From the NCBI GenBank assembly GCA_020026335.1, contig JAHHQO010000001.1, positions 186,001 to 250,000 of the forward strand: 64,000 nt of DNA, in the 5' to 3' direction. The notes beneath the pieces were generated by a model. The model ran no database searches. It worked only from the letters and a program-made list of their open reading frames with translations, and was not told the DNA's origin. The DNA is from Alistipes sp. GTDB taxonomy: Bacteria > Bacteroidota > Bacteroidia > Bacteroidales > Rikenellaceae. This document shows positions 1 to 6,900 of this stretch, piece by piece (position 1 is the stretch's first letter; every line of letters starts with the position of its first letter). Made by a program: the position numbers and the translations under genes.

Positions 1-347
1 TGATAAGCGGTAATTTCATTTTCCCATTGTTGGCGGGTCTGTCCTTTGGAATCCGTTTTTTTGACCTCTATAATCAAATCGAAATCAGAGAATCTGATGA
101 GAACATCGGGTTCCACGCGCGTTGTATTGCTTGTGGCTGTCGGATTCCAACTCGGCCACATCTCGAAGGCTTCCAATTTCCCGGCGGTCGCAGGCAACAG
201 CTCCGGTGAGACGCTTGAGGCTCGGAGTAAGTGCCAGAACAAATCGGTCGGCAGGTAGCGCAACTGTCCTATTGTCGCATAAGTTTTGAAATCCTCATTG
301 AAATCCCCATTGGACTTCTTGACAAATTTACTATATGCATGAATCAT
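1..347 (-). CDS. PD-(D/E)XK nuclease-like protein, C-terminus cut off by the window edge
   Basis: The minus strand is open from an ATG at 347 to the window edge, about 115 residues. It starts MIHAYSKFVKK and ends in the motif EPDVLIRFSDFDLIIEVKK at roughly residues 80-98. The acidic residue, a run of hydrophobic residues and then E-V-K is the core of PD-(D/E)XK restriction-like nucleases. That assignment is inference from the motif, and the rest of the protein is outside the window. A stop codon lies shortly upstream in frame, so the start is well bounded. A Bacteroidetes -7 element sits at 388-395, about 40 nt upstream. It could belong to a defence or restriction locus, but no neighbour here confirms this. 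Confidence 0.6.
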   Translation of the reverse strand, partial: MIHAYSKFVKKSNGDFNEDFKTYATIGQLRYLPTDLFWHLLRASSVSPELLPATAGKLEAFEMWPSWNPTATSNTTRVEPDVLIRFSDFDLIIEVKKTDSKGQTRQQWENEITAY

Positions 348-387
348 AGATATGAGTTCTTCGTTTCTTGTTCGATATTGTTGTTAA

Positions 388-395
388 CAAATATA
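388..395 (-). promoter_or_regulatory. -7 promoter element for the truncated nuclease gene
   Basis: The minus strand reads TATATTTG, a full match to the Bacteroidetes TAnnTTTG element, about 40 nt before the ATG at 347. No clear -33 TTG at the right distance was seen. Confidence 0.5.
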
Positions 396-415
396 AGGAT
401 TTAATATGTAATGCC

Positions 416-505
416 CTATCCTCCGATGCCATTTTTATTGAGCTCGTTTTTCAGCTCCATGTCGAGAAACAGGTTGGGCAATTCCTTGTTGCAGATACCG
501 TATTC
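416..505 (-). pseudogene. Possible remnant of a decayed gene
   Basis: Between the nuclease gene and the DUF4250 gene the minus strand has a 29-codon open stretch (EYGICNKELPNLFLDMELKN and nine more residues) bounded by a TAG directly upstream and a TAG at the end. The residue composition looks protein-like, but there is no usable start outside an internal ATG. It may be the 3' end of a lost gene or chance. The rest of 348-641 shows only the two promoter elements annotated separately. Confidence 0.2.
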
Positions 506-604
506 CTAATTGCTGTGACGGTGGAAAGGTGTTGTGGAGGGGCTTAGATGGTTGTTTCCCCCCTCATTTCTCCCCTCCGTGGGTGCACAATCGGCGGAAA
601 ATGG

Positions 605-612
605 TTATCTTT
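605..612 (+). promoter_or_regulatory. -7 promoter element for the DUF4250 gene
   Basis: TATCTTTG matches TAnnTTTG and lies 29 nt before the ATG at 642. Because it lies inside the longer open frame that begins at 534, it argues for the downstream start. Confidence 0.55.
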
Positions 613-641
613 GCGGCGGAAATTTTAAAATTATTGAAGAA

Positions 642-818
642 ATGTCGCTTCCCAATGACCCTATGATGTTGTTCAGTTTTGTGAACATGAAGCTGCGTGA
701 CGATTATGCTTCGCTCGATGAGCTCTGCGAAGATATGGACGTAGACAAGCAGATGCTGACCGAGAAACTTGCTGCCGCAGGTTTCGAATACAATGCTTCG
801 GCCAACAAATTCTGGTAG
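642..818 (+). CDS. DUF4250 domain-containing protein
   Basis: This 58-residue protein starts MSLPNDPMMLFSFVNMKLRD and continues with a helix rich in acidic residues (SLDELCEDMDVDK) and the end GFEYNASANKFW. The whole protein corresponds to the short DUF4250 family, which is common in Bacteroidetes and Firmicutes and has no known function. The frame is open further upstream to 534, but those residues look non-coding and contain the -7 element at 605-612, so the start at 642 is chosen. It is a single-gene unit closed by the hairpin at 891-930. The helical acidic segment could bind a partner, but nothing more can be said. Confidence 0.85.
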   Translation: MSLPNDPMMLFSFVNMKLRDDYASLDELCEDMDVDKQMLTEKLAAAGFEYNASANKFW

Positions 819-890
819 CAGATTGCCCCGTTCACCCCTTCATCGGGGCGACAAGTCGGGCTTTCGACTTCCATTTGAAATAGAAACCTA

Positions 891-930
891 AAAACCCTCG
901 CTGCGGAAAACTCTGCGGCGAGGGTTTTTT
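891..930 (+). terminator. Rho-independent terminator after the DUF4250 gene
   Basis: AAAACCCTCGC and GCGAGGGTTTT form an 11-bp stem around a 16-nt loop that itself can pair weakly, followed by a T run. It lies about 70 nt after the stop codon. Confidence 0.8.
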
Positions 931-973
931 GTCTTTTGTCACGGGGTGAAATCATCGCACGGTGAGGAATATA

Positions 974-1007
974 CACAAAAAAAGGAGAGACCCTCGCGGT
1001 CTCTCCT
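974..1007 (-). terminator. Terminator of the rel operon
   Basis: GGAGAGACC and GGTCTCTCC form a perfect 9-bp stem with a 5-6 nt loop. Read on the minus strand it is followed by seven T residues. It lies 27 nt past the end of the gene at 1034-1612. Confidence 0.85.
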
Positions 1008-1033
1008 TACCTGTTTTTCTTGCGCTCCGATGT

Positions 1034-1612
1034 TTACGACACTTTGCTGCCGGTGAGGTCGGAGAGTTTTACCTTTTCGAACTTGTAGCCCATGCGGTAG
1101 AGCTGGAGGGCGGCGCCGATTTTGAACATCGCCTTCACGGCACGCGCGAAGATGTGAAAGGCCATCACGCTCTGCGGCTCGATGTGCTCGTAGCGAATGA
1201 GTCCCACGGTCTTCTCGCCGCAGGTGCGCAACATCTCCTCGATGCTGTGGGCTTCCTCACTCTCCAACTCCAGACCCAAAATCTCCTGCACGATGTGCTC
1301 GTCCATGTCATCGAAGCGGTGAGCACCGTAGTAGGAGGTGTAGGGGCGTGCGAGGCACTCGCTCCAGCCGGTCTCCCAGCCTTTGGCCACCGCCATACCC
1401 AGATAGGCTGCCCATGCCACCGACACCACGGGGTAGTTGGCTACCTCACGAATGGCATCTGCCACATATTCGGGAGCGAGGGTCTGCTTCCAGTGGTTGT
1501 CGATGTCGTCGGTCGAGAGCAATATGCCGTCGAGCATCTTGGTCTCGGTGCAGAGGCGGAGCAGCTCCTCCTCCAATTTGAGTTCGAATTTATCCAAATA
1601 CGCTGTATCCAT
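1034..1612 (-). CDS. Conserved protein of unknown function downstream of rel
   Basis: A 192-residue soluble protein with no signal peptide or membrane helix. It is rich in acidic and aromatic residues; the middle part (VANYPVVSVAWAAYLGMAVA) is a hydrophobic helix-like stretch interrupted by charges, and the C-terminal half is mostly helical. I do not recognise a named domain. It starts 12 nt after the stop of the Rel homolog and is followed by a strong terminator, so the two genes are almost certainly co-transcribed. That suggests a role connected to (p)ppGpp metabolism or stress, but this is only context. Confidence 0.75.
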   Translation of the reverse strand: MDTAYLDKFELKLEEELLRLCTETKMLDGILLSTDDIDNHWKQTLAPEYVADAIREVANYPVVSVAWAAYLGMAVAKGWETGWSECLARPYTSYYGAHRFDDMDEHIVQEILGLELESEEAHSIEEMLRTCGEKTVGLIRYEHIEPQSVMAFHIFARAVKAMFKIGAALQLYRMGYKFEKVKLSDLTGSKVS

Positions 1613-1624
1613 ATCTTGTTCTTG

Positions 1625-3829
1625 TTAATTCACTCTGTAAGCCTTTTGTACGCCCTTTATGCGCTGAATCATGTGGATGAGGGTCTCCGCCACGGCAGCA
1701 CCCGGCACCTCCACGGCGATGAGTCCCGAGATGCAGCCGTTGGTCTTGCTCTCGAAGTTGATGGAGCGGATGTTGAGCTTCATCTCGCGGGAAATCAGCT
1801 CGGTGATGTGGTTGGCCATGCCGGTGGTGTCGGCCGCCACGATGCGTATCGACACACGGAAAGCACCCTCGGCGGAGCTTCTCCAGCGGGCATCGATGAC
1901 GCGGTAGGGGTAGTTCTCCCTCATTCGCTTGGCGTTGGGGCAGTCGCAGCGGTGAATGGTGATGCCCGAATTGATGGTGATGAAGCCGAAGACCTCGTCA
2001 CCCTTTATGGGGTTGCAACACTTGGCGAGTTTGTACTTGATTTTCGAGATGTCGTCGTCGATAATCAGTGCGTCCTGCGAGGTGCCCACCTTGCTCACAT
2101 CGTTGATTTGGGCGGCTTTCTGACGCTCCAGCTCCGCCTGTGCGGCGCGGCGTGCCTCGTTCTCCTCACCCGACAGGTGGCGTGAGAGCAGCTCCTTGAT
2201 GGTGGCAAAGTCGAGTTTCTCGGTCGAGATGAGGTTGTAGACCTCCGTACCCAGACGCAGTTTGTAGTACTTGACGATGTAGGCCACCGCCTCATCGATG
2301 GTGATGGGCAGCTTCCAGTTCTTCAGCTTGCGCTCCAGCTCCTCGCGACCCATGCGTGCGTGCTTGGCCTGCTCCTCGCGCAGGAAGGATTTGATTTTGT
2401 TGCGTGCCTTGGACGTCACGGCGAAGTTGAGCCAGTCGGCCTTGGGCGTCTGGTTCTTCTGGGTCATGATTTCCACGATGTCGCCGTTGTGCAACACCTC
2501 GCGTATCGACACGGCGCGGTTGTTCACCTTACCGCCGGCACACGTGGAACCCAGATTGGTGTGAATGTCGAAGGCGAAGTCGAGCAGCGTGGCACCCTCG
2601 GGCAGCTTGCGCAGGTCGCCGTTGGGGGTGAAGACGAAAATCTCACCCGACGAGGGGGCGGTGTCCATTCTGTTGGCGAGCGACTCGGTGGTGTCCTCCA
2701 TCAGTTCGCGGATGCGGCTGAGCCACGACTCGCTGCCGTTGGAGCTTTGGTTCACCCCCTTGTAACGCCAGTGGGCGGCGATACCGCGCTCTGCCACGGC
2801 GTCCATACGCTCGGTGCGGATTTGCACCTCCACCCAGCGACCCTCCGCCGACACGGTGGTGTGCAGCGACTCGTAGCCGTTGGATTTGGGAATCGATATC
2901 CAGTCCCTCATTCGCTTGGGGTTGGGGGTGTAGAAGTCGGTGACGATGGAGTAGGTCGTCCAGCAGTCGCGCTTCTCCTCCTCCAGAGGGCAGTCGATGA
3001 TGATACGCAGGGCGAAGATGTCGTAGACACCCTCGAACGGCACGTTCTGTTTGCGCATCTTGGTGCGTATGGAGAAGATGGACTTGGTGCGGCTCTTGAT
3101 GTGGTATTTGATACCGGTCTTCTTCAAACGCTCCTCGATGGGTATGAGGAACTTCTGAATGAAGGCCTTGCGCTCCTCCTCGCTCTCCTTCAACTTATTG
3201 ACAATGTGGTAGTAGGCCTCGGGTTCGAGGTATTTGAGGGCGATGTCCTCCAGCTCGCTTTTCAGATTGTAGAGACCCAGCTTGTGGGCAATCTGTGCGT
3301 AGAGGTTGATGGACTCCCAACTCTTTTTCTCCCACTTCTCCTTGGGGAAGATGTCCAGTGAGCGCATCACTTCCAGACGGTCAGCCAGCTTGATGAGTAT
3401 GACACGCGGGTCGTCGGAGTAGCTCACGATGAGGTCGCGGAAGTTGTCCGCCTGGTCTTTGGCGACCTTCAGACGCAGACTCGAGATGTTCGCCAATCCC
3501 ATGGTGATACCCTCGACCTCCTCGCCGAACCGGGTTCTGATTTCCTTCATCAGGGCCACGAACTCCTCCTCGCCCAGACGCTTGTGGCCGATTCTCACCA
3601 CATCGTGGAGTATGGCGGCCGTTGCCGAGTTGCGACCCAGGCCAATCTCGCGCGTCACGATTTGAGCCACCGCCACACCGTGGTCGAGCAGGGGTGCTCC
3701 GTCATAGCGGAGGTGTCCTTCGAGGTGTCGGGCGGCGTAATCCAGAGCCTGGTCCACCATCTCCTGCGTCTTTGCGGAGTAGGACGAGGCGATATAGTTT
3801 CGGAAGATGTCGTATCTCTTTGTGTCCAT
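1625..3829 (-). CDS. rel: RelA/SpoT-family (p)ppGpp synthetase with degenerate hydrolase domain
   Basis: The 734-residue protein has the full long-RSH layout: N-terminal HD-like domain (residues about 25-200), synthetase domain (about 220-370, with the MRDWISIPKSNGYESLHTTV segment and EVQIRTERMD followed by AERGIAAHW), TGS domain (about 395-460), and C-terminal regions with a CC / HRCDC cysteine-histidine cluster and an ACT domain. The histidines H50 and H75 and aspartate D76 of the hydrolase are kept, but the usual ED pair after HDVV is R79-I80 and the Asn four residues after D150 is Val154. Those residues are needed for ppGpp hydrolysis in bifunctional Rel proteins. I infer a synthetase-only (RelA-like) enzyme. 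Another RSH elsewhere would then have to act as hydrolase. Confidence 0.93.
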   Translation of the reverse strand: MDTKRYDIFRNYIASSYSAKTQEMVDQALDYAARHLEGHLRYDGAPLLDHGVAVAQIVTREIGLGRNSATAAILHDVVRIGHKRLGEEEFVALMKEIRTRFGEEVEGITMGLANISSLRLKVAKDQADNFRDLIVSYSDDPRVILIKLADRLEVMRSLDIFPKEKWEKKSWESINLYAQIAHKLGLYNLKSELEDIALKYLEPEAYYHIVNKLKESEEERKAFIQKFLIPIEERLKKTGIKYHIKSRTKSIFSIRTKMRKQNVPFEGVYDIFALRIIIDCPLEEEKRDCWTTYSIVTDFYTPNPKRMRDWISIPKSNGYESLHTTVSAEGRWVEVQIRTERMDAVAERGIAAHWRYKGVNQSSNGSESWLSRIRELMEDTTESLANRMDTAPSSGEIFVFTPNGDLRKLPEGATLLDFAFDIHTNLGSTCAGGKVNNRAVSIREVLHNGDIVEIMTQKNQTPKADWLNFAVTSKARNKIKSFLREEQAKHARMGREELERKLKNWKLPITIDEAVAYIVKYYKLRLGTEVYNLISTEKLDFATIKELLSRHLSGEENEARRAAQAELERQKAAQINDVSKVGTSQDALIIDDDISKIKYKLAKCCNPIKGDEVFGFITINSGITIHRCDCPNAKRMRENYPYRVIDARWRSSAEGAFRVSIRIVAADTTGMANHITELISREMKLNIRSINFESKTNGCISGLIAVEVPGAAVAETLIHMIQRIKGVQKAYRVN

Positions 3830-3974
3830 TTGTCACGTTTTTTAGGTGTGAAACAATCGGGTTGGTCGCGGGGCCGGGAGTGTGTGGGGGGGGGAGGGGT
3901 TGAGTCCCTCGTCCGTTCATCGTCACCCCTTTATGAACGCAGAAAAGGAGTTCGTAGTATAGCCCTTCAATATA

Positions 3975-3982
3975 CAAAGATA
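3975..3982 (-). promoter_or_regulatory. -7 promoter element for rel
   Basis: The minus strand reads TATCTTTG about 145 nt before the rel start codon, leaving an untranslated leader of about 140 nt that contains a G-rich stretch on the plus strand (3888-3899). It lies 13 nt from the oppositely oriented -7 element of the next gene. Confidence 0.6.
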
Positions 3983-3995
3983 TGAAAAAAAATCA

Positions 3996-4003
3996 TAAAT
4001 TTG
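3996..4003 (+). promoter_or_regulatory. -7 promoter element for the TrhA-family gene
   Basis: TAAATTTG matches TAnnTTTG. It covers an in-frame TTG at 4001 that would otherwise extend the gene, so translation must start further down, at the ATG at 4040. Confidence 0.6.
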
Positions 4004-4039
4004 CAGTTGCAGACCCGATGTTTAAAATTTGTAAAAACT

Positions 4040-4687
4040 ATGAAGAAGATTTATAAGTTTACCCTGGGTGAAGAGGTGGCCAATGCCATCACCCACGGTG
4101 TAATGTCGCTGCTCACGCTTTTGGCACTGCCGTTTGCGGCGGTGTGGTCCTATGTCCACGCACCGCAACCTGTGCTGACCTCGGTGTCGGTGAGTGTGTT
4201 TGTCATCTCCATCTTCATGATGTTCATGGCCTCGACCCTCTACCACTCCATGTCGCCCGATTCGCGCCACAAGGAGGTCTTCCACATCCTCGACCACATC
4301 TTCATCTATGTGGCCATCGCCGGAAGCTACACCCCCGTTGCACTTACGGTCATCGGTGGCTGGCAGGGTGTGCTGATTACCCTCTTGCAGTGGGTGATGG
4401 TGGTCTTCGGCATCTTCTACAAGTCGTTGTCGCGCCGTTCGATTCCGGCGGTCAGCCTGACGATTTATCTGGTCATGGGCTGGACCATCGTTTTCTTCAT
4501 GCCCCTCTTTGTGAGCAACGCCTCGCGTGAATTGCTGTGGCTCATCGCTGCCGGCGGTGTGTTCTACACCCTCGGTGCGTGGTTCTATGCCCGCAAGGGA
4601 TTCCGCTACCATCACATGGTGTGGCATCTGCTCATCAATCTGGCGGTCGTCTGCCACTTCGCAGGCATCGTCTTCTTCCTCTACTAA
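4040..4687 (+). CDS. TrhA / hemolysin III family membrane protein (PAQR-like)
   Basis: This 215-residue integral membrane protein starts MKKIYKFTLGEEVANAITHG and contains seven hydrophobic segments. Family hallmarks are the early ITHG, the motif STLYHSM after the second helix, HILDHIFIYVAIAGSYTP, and a late W-H-L histidine. These conserved histidines correspond to the metal-binding residues of PAQR-type receptors. Bacterial members are named hemolysin III or TrhA and have been linked to membrane energetics; the haemolysin label is historical. The start is chosen because an upstream TTG is inside the promoter. The gene is single and ends before the hairpin at 4890-4927. Confidence 0.9.
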   Translation: MKKIYKFTLGEEVANAITHGVMSLLTLLALPFAAVWSYVHAPQPVLTSVSVSVFVISIFMMFMASTLYHSMSPDSRHKEVFHILDHIFIYVAIAGSYTPVALTVIGGWQGVLITLLQWVMVVFGIFYKSLSRRSIPAVSLTIYLVMGWTIVFFMPLFVSNASRELLWLIAAGGVFYTLGAWFYARKGFRYHHMVWHLLINLAVVCHFAGIVFFLY

Positions 4688-4889
4688 GGGAAGTGTGGGG
4701 CAGGCGAGGGGTGCGGCGAGCCGTCCCCCGTGTGGGAGGTTGCGCCCCTTGTGTGATGCGTGGGGCAGACTGCGTGATGATGTGGTGAACCCTTGCCCAC
4801 CACCTTGTGACCCCTGCAACGACCCCCTTTTCGCAAGGGATATTTCCGCCCTGCGAAACGCCGATTTTTTAGATTTGAACTACCTCCTC

Positions 4890-4927
4890 GGGGAGCGTAC
4901 GAAGGCCGTGCGCTCCCCTTGTTTTTT
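4890..4927 (+). terminator. Terminator of the TrhA-family gene
   Basis: GGGGAGCG and CGCTCCCC form an 8-bp GC-rich stem with a 13-nt loop, followed by TTGTTTTTT. Confidence 0.75.
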
Positions 4928-4975
4928 GCCTCCGAAATTGTACATCGGATGGTTAAAATTGTACTTCGGGAAAGG

Positions 4976-5078
4976 ATTGAAAATTCAATAGTTGAATAAA
5001 AATATTCAAAATTTAGATTGAAATACTTGACAAACGCGGTTTTTGAGTATATATTTGCAGTGAAATTCAATTCTTGAA
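4976..5078. promoter_or_regulatory. Cluster of ATTCAA inverted half-sites, candidate operator
   Basis: Upstream of the promoter the sequence contains ATTGAA-aa-TTCAAT, which overlaps ATTCAA-tag-TTGAAT; two further half-sites follow at about 5004 and 5017. Downstream of the -7 element there is TTCAATTCTTGAA at about 5065-5077. Such palindromes on both sides of a promoter suggest binding by a dimeric regulator. The first gene of the cassette encodes an HTH-like protein and could be that regulator, which is speculation. Confidence 0.4.
5027..5057 (+). promoter_or_regulatory. Strong Bacteroidetes promoter for the 5.2-6.4 kb cassette
   Basis: TTG (5027-5029), a 20-nt spacer and TATATTTG (5050-5057) form a complete -33/-7 promoter, one of the best in the window. 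The leader to the ATG at 5173 is about 110 nt. Confidence 0.75.
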
Positions 5079-5172
5079 GTCTCGCTTCGGCGATTGAACT
5101 CTCCGTTCCCCGAATATCGCCCTTTCCTCTCTTTTTCGGGACTTCGCATCACACCTTAAAAATCCCACTGTT

Positions 5173-5508
5173 ATGTCTGCTGAAACCCCCATCTCGGTTG
5201 AGGGCACCCCCGCCCCCGTCATGAAGATTGTCTCCCACGACAAGAACATTCCCCTCTCGCCCCGGCGCGAAAGGGTGAAGGTGCGCAACCGTGTGCTGGC
5301 TGCCCGCTATTACTACTGGACGGAAATATGCCGTCGTCGAGAGGACGATGTGAGGCGTATCCTCTGCGACAACGAATTTTTTGTCGAGGAGCGCACCATC
5401 GCCAACGCCCTGCTCGAACAGAACGACTACCTCTCGCAACTCATCGCCTGCCGTACCACGCGCCGCGAGTTGCGCAAACTCTATCCGGGCTTCGACTGGA
5501 GTCGATGA
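5173..5508 (+). CDS. HTH-like protein of unknown function, first gene of the cassette
   Basis: A 111-residue basic protein. The first 25 residues are low in structure, then come an arginine-rich segment and a predicted helical part (RREDDVRRILCDNEFF, VEERTIANALLEQNDYL) that reads like a helix-turn-helix with ERTI in the recognition position. Similar small proteins occur in phage-derived clusters of gut Bacteroidetes, but I cannot name a family. An alternative start is Met17 at 5221. It has a full promoter and palindromes upstream and is followed by two envelope genes in the same direction, so it may regulate them or be a phage remnant. Confidence 0.65.
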   Translation: MSAETPISVEGTPAPVMKIVSHDKNIPLSPRRERVKVRNRVLAARYYYWTEICRRREDDVRRILCDNEFFVEERTIANALLEQNDYLSQLIACRTTRRELRKLYPGFDWSR

Positions 5509-5537
5509 CCCTCTATCGTGTTTCACCCTAAAAACTG

Positions 5538-5840
5538 ATGACTATGGAACTTTCATGGCTTAGCGATATGGTGACCTTTGCCCTGCCGAGTGGCTTTCTG
5601 GGTGCTGTGGTGTCGTGGGCAGTGGGTCGCAAACGCCGTAATAACGATTTCTTGAGCGAGATGCAACGCTCGATAGACCTCCTCAGCGAGAAGTATAATG
5701 CCGTGTTGCAGGAGAACATGACCCTGCGCAAGGAGAAGGTCGATTGGCAGGTGCTCCAGCGCGAGCTGCTCACCAAGGTGGACCGACTGACGCGCGAGGT
5801 GGAGGAGCTGCGCCGTAACTTCAAACCCCGAAGACGATGA
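5538..5840 (+). CDS. Small membrane protein with coiled coil (holin-like topology)
   Basis: A 100-residue protein with one N-terminal hydrophobic segment (about residues 10-30, MVTFALPSGFLGAVVSWAVG) followed by a basic stretch GRKRRNND and then a long charged coiled coil (residues about 38-92) ending in FKPRRR. There is no recognised domain. Starts at 5538 and 5544 are both possible. The stop overlaps the ATG of the next gene by 4 nt, so the two are translationally coupled. A single N-terminal helix plus a charged tail next to a lipoprotein with a C-terminal helix resembles small phage envelope genes, but the similarity is only in topology. Confidence 0.65.
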   Translation: MTMELSWLSDMVTFALPSGFLGAVVSWAVGRKRRNNDFLSEMQRSIDLLSEKYNAVLQENMTLRKEKVDWQVLQRELLTKVDRLTREVEELRRNFKPRRR

Positions 5841-6442
5841 GAACCTTATGTATCGTGCTGGTGGTGGGGTTGCTCTCTTCGTGTGCCGTGCGTCGGGAAA
5901 CCTCCTCGGAGCGAAGGGCGGAGCACCGCGCTGTGGCAGTGAGCGACACCCTTGTGCGGCAGACTTCCGACACCCTCGCCCTGCGTCATGATGCACGCCG
6001 CCACGCCACCCTCACCGAGAGCCACACCCTCACCTATGCCGCCCTCCCCGCCGAGAGGGTCACCCTGCGCGTCCCCGTTGCGCAATTCGATGCTTTGCCC
6101 GTGGGGGCTGCCTATGTGGCTGGCGAGGGGCGCACCCGTATCGAGGCGCGCCGTGAGGGCGACAACCTCCTGCTCACGGCCACGGTGGACAGCCTGTCCC
6201 GTGAGGTGGTGGAGCACCACCGCGTGGAGGAGCGTGCCGATGTGGTGAGCGACTCCCTGCACCGACACTCCGAACAGGTGGCACGACTCTCCGCGCATAG
6301 CGACTCCCTGCTTCAGATGTCAGATGACAAGGACTCCCACTTCCTGCGGCGCAGGTCGCCGACCCTCTTTTTGTGGTCGCTGTTGGCGTTTGTGGTCGTG
6401 GTGGGGTGGTTGTACCGCCGTTACCGTCAGAGTCGATTATGA
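5837..6442 (+). CDS. Lipoprotein with C-terminal membrane helix (u-spanin-like topology)
   Basis: A 201-residue protein. The N-terminus MRTLCIVLVVGLLSSCAVRR is a lipoprotein signal with lipobox LSSC, so Cys16 would be lipidated. The body (20-170) is rich in Arg, His, Glu and Ser and looks like an extended, largely helical rod. The last part has a hydrophobic helix (about 176-193, LFLWSLLAFVVVVGWLY) and a short basic tail. A lipid anchor at one end and a membrane helix at the other would bridge the outer and inner membranes, as unimolecular spanins of phages do. It is the last gene of the cassette, and no endolysin was seen nearby. Confidence 0.7.
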   Translation: MRTLCIVLVVGLLSSCAVRRETSSERRAEHRAVAVSDTLVRQTSDTLALRHDARRHATLTESHTLTYAALPAERVTLRVPVAQFDALPVGAAYVAGEGRTRIEARREGDNLLLTATVDSLSREVVEHHRVEERADVVSDSLHRHSEQVARLSAHSDSLLQMSDDKDSHFLRRRSPTLFLWSLLAFVVVVGWLYRRYRQSRL

Positions 6443-6443
6443 G

Positions 6444-6486
6444 CAAAAAAAAGGGAGATTATCCACCTGAAAGCGGATAATCTCTC
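6444..6486 (-). terminator. Terminator of rnpB
   Basis: On the minus strand GAGATTATCC and GGATAATCTC form a perfect 10-bp stem with a 10-nt loop, followed by CCTTTTTTTT. It lies just after the 3' end of the RNase P RNA and abuts the stop codon of the convergent lipoprotein gene. Confidence 0.85.
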
Positions 6487-6490
6487 ATAC

Positions 6491-6887
6491 GTGCAGTCCC
6501 TGTAAGCCGGGTTCTGTCATCGGAATTGCTCCCGAGTCCCTGTCATTTATCTACTATGCCGGTCACCCGACATCTCTAGCAACCTACCCCCCGACATTGG
6601 GCGAGCAACCCTTAATTGTCGGTATACACGGTCTTGCAACCCACGGGACGTACTGCCGAGTGACATTGCTGCCCTCGCGGTGGGCTCTTACCCCGCCTTT
6701 TCACCCTTACTTCCCTCACTCCCCGTCAAAAGTCCGAAGACTCCGAAAACGAGGTTTTAGAAAGCGGTCATTCTCTGTTACGCTACCATACCCTCACGAA
6801 TATCAAGTCGTTAGCTTGCGTGGTGCTCTGCGTTGCCCGGACTTTCCTCTCCCGACCGAAGTCGGCAGCGACAAGGCGGAACTGCAC
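6491..6887 (-). ncRNA. rnpB: RNase P RNA, bacterial type A
   Basis: Read on the minus strand the molecule opens with GTGCAGT and closes with ACTGCAC, which pair as helix P1. Conserved parts are present in the right order: GAGGAAAGTCCGGG near the 5' end, ACAGAGAATGACCGC, GGTAAGAGCCCACCG, GGTAGGTTGCTAGAGAT, GATAAATGACAG and the 3' GACAGAACCCGGCTTACAG. It is the catalytic RNA that matures the 5' ends of tRNAs. Ends are set by P1 and are consistent with the -7 element at 6890-6897, so they may be off by a few nucleotides. Confidence 0.95.
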
Positions 6888-6889
6888 CG

Positions 6890-6897
6890 CAAAGGTA
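6890..6897 (-). promoter_or_regulatory. -7 promoter element of rnpB
   Basis: The minus strand reads TACCTTTG directly before the first paired base of P1. The T run of the preceding bat operon terminator lies just upstream. Confidence 0.65.
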
Positions 6898-6900
6898 CAA

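Larger units (their letters stand above)
4688..5172 (+). other. 485-nt intergenic region
   Basis: No plausible gene was seen. The first 200 nt are GC-rich and featureless. The region then holds the terminator at 4890-4927, an AT-rich segment with repeated ATTCAA/TTGAAT half-sites (4976-5022) and a strong promoter at 5027-5057. Confidence 0.6.

Noticed and set aside
962..2185. Long plus-strand open frame of about 407 codons opposite rel and its neighbour
   Set aside because: It is the mirror of the real genes, produced by GC-rich third positions. It has low-complexity His/Val/Leu composition, no promoter and overlaps a certain gene.
4001..4039. TTG start extending the TrhA gene by 13 residues
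   Set aside because: It overlaps the -7 promoter element, so it would not be transcribed.
5173..6442. A full prophage or Mu-like element
   Set aside because: No integrase, transposase, terminase, portal, tail or endolysin gene was found on either side, so only a cassette is claimed.
6480..6890. Small plus-strand frames across the RNase P region
   Set aside because: The whole region is structured RNA on the minus strand; the frames are chance.
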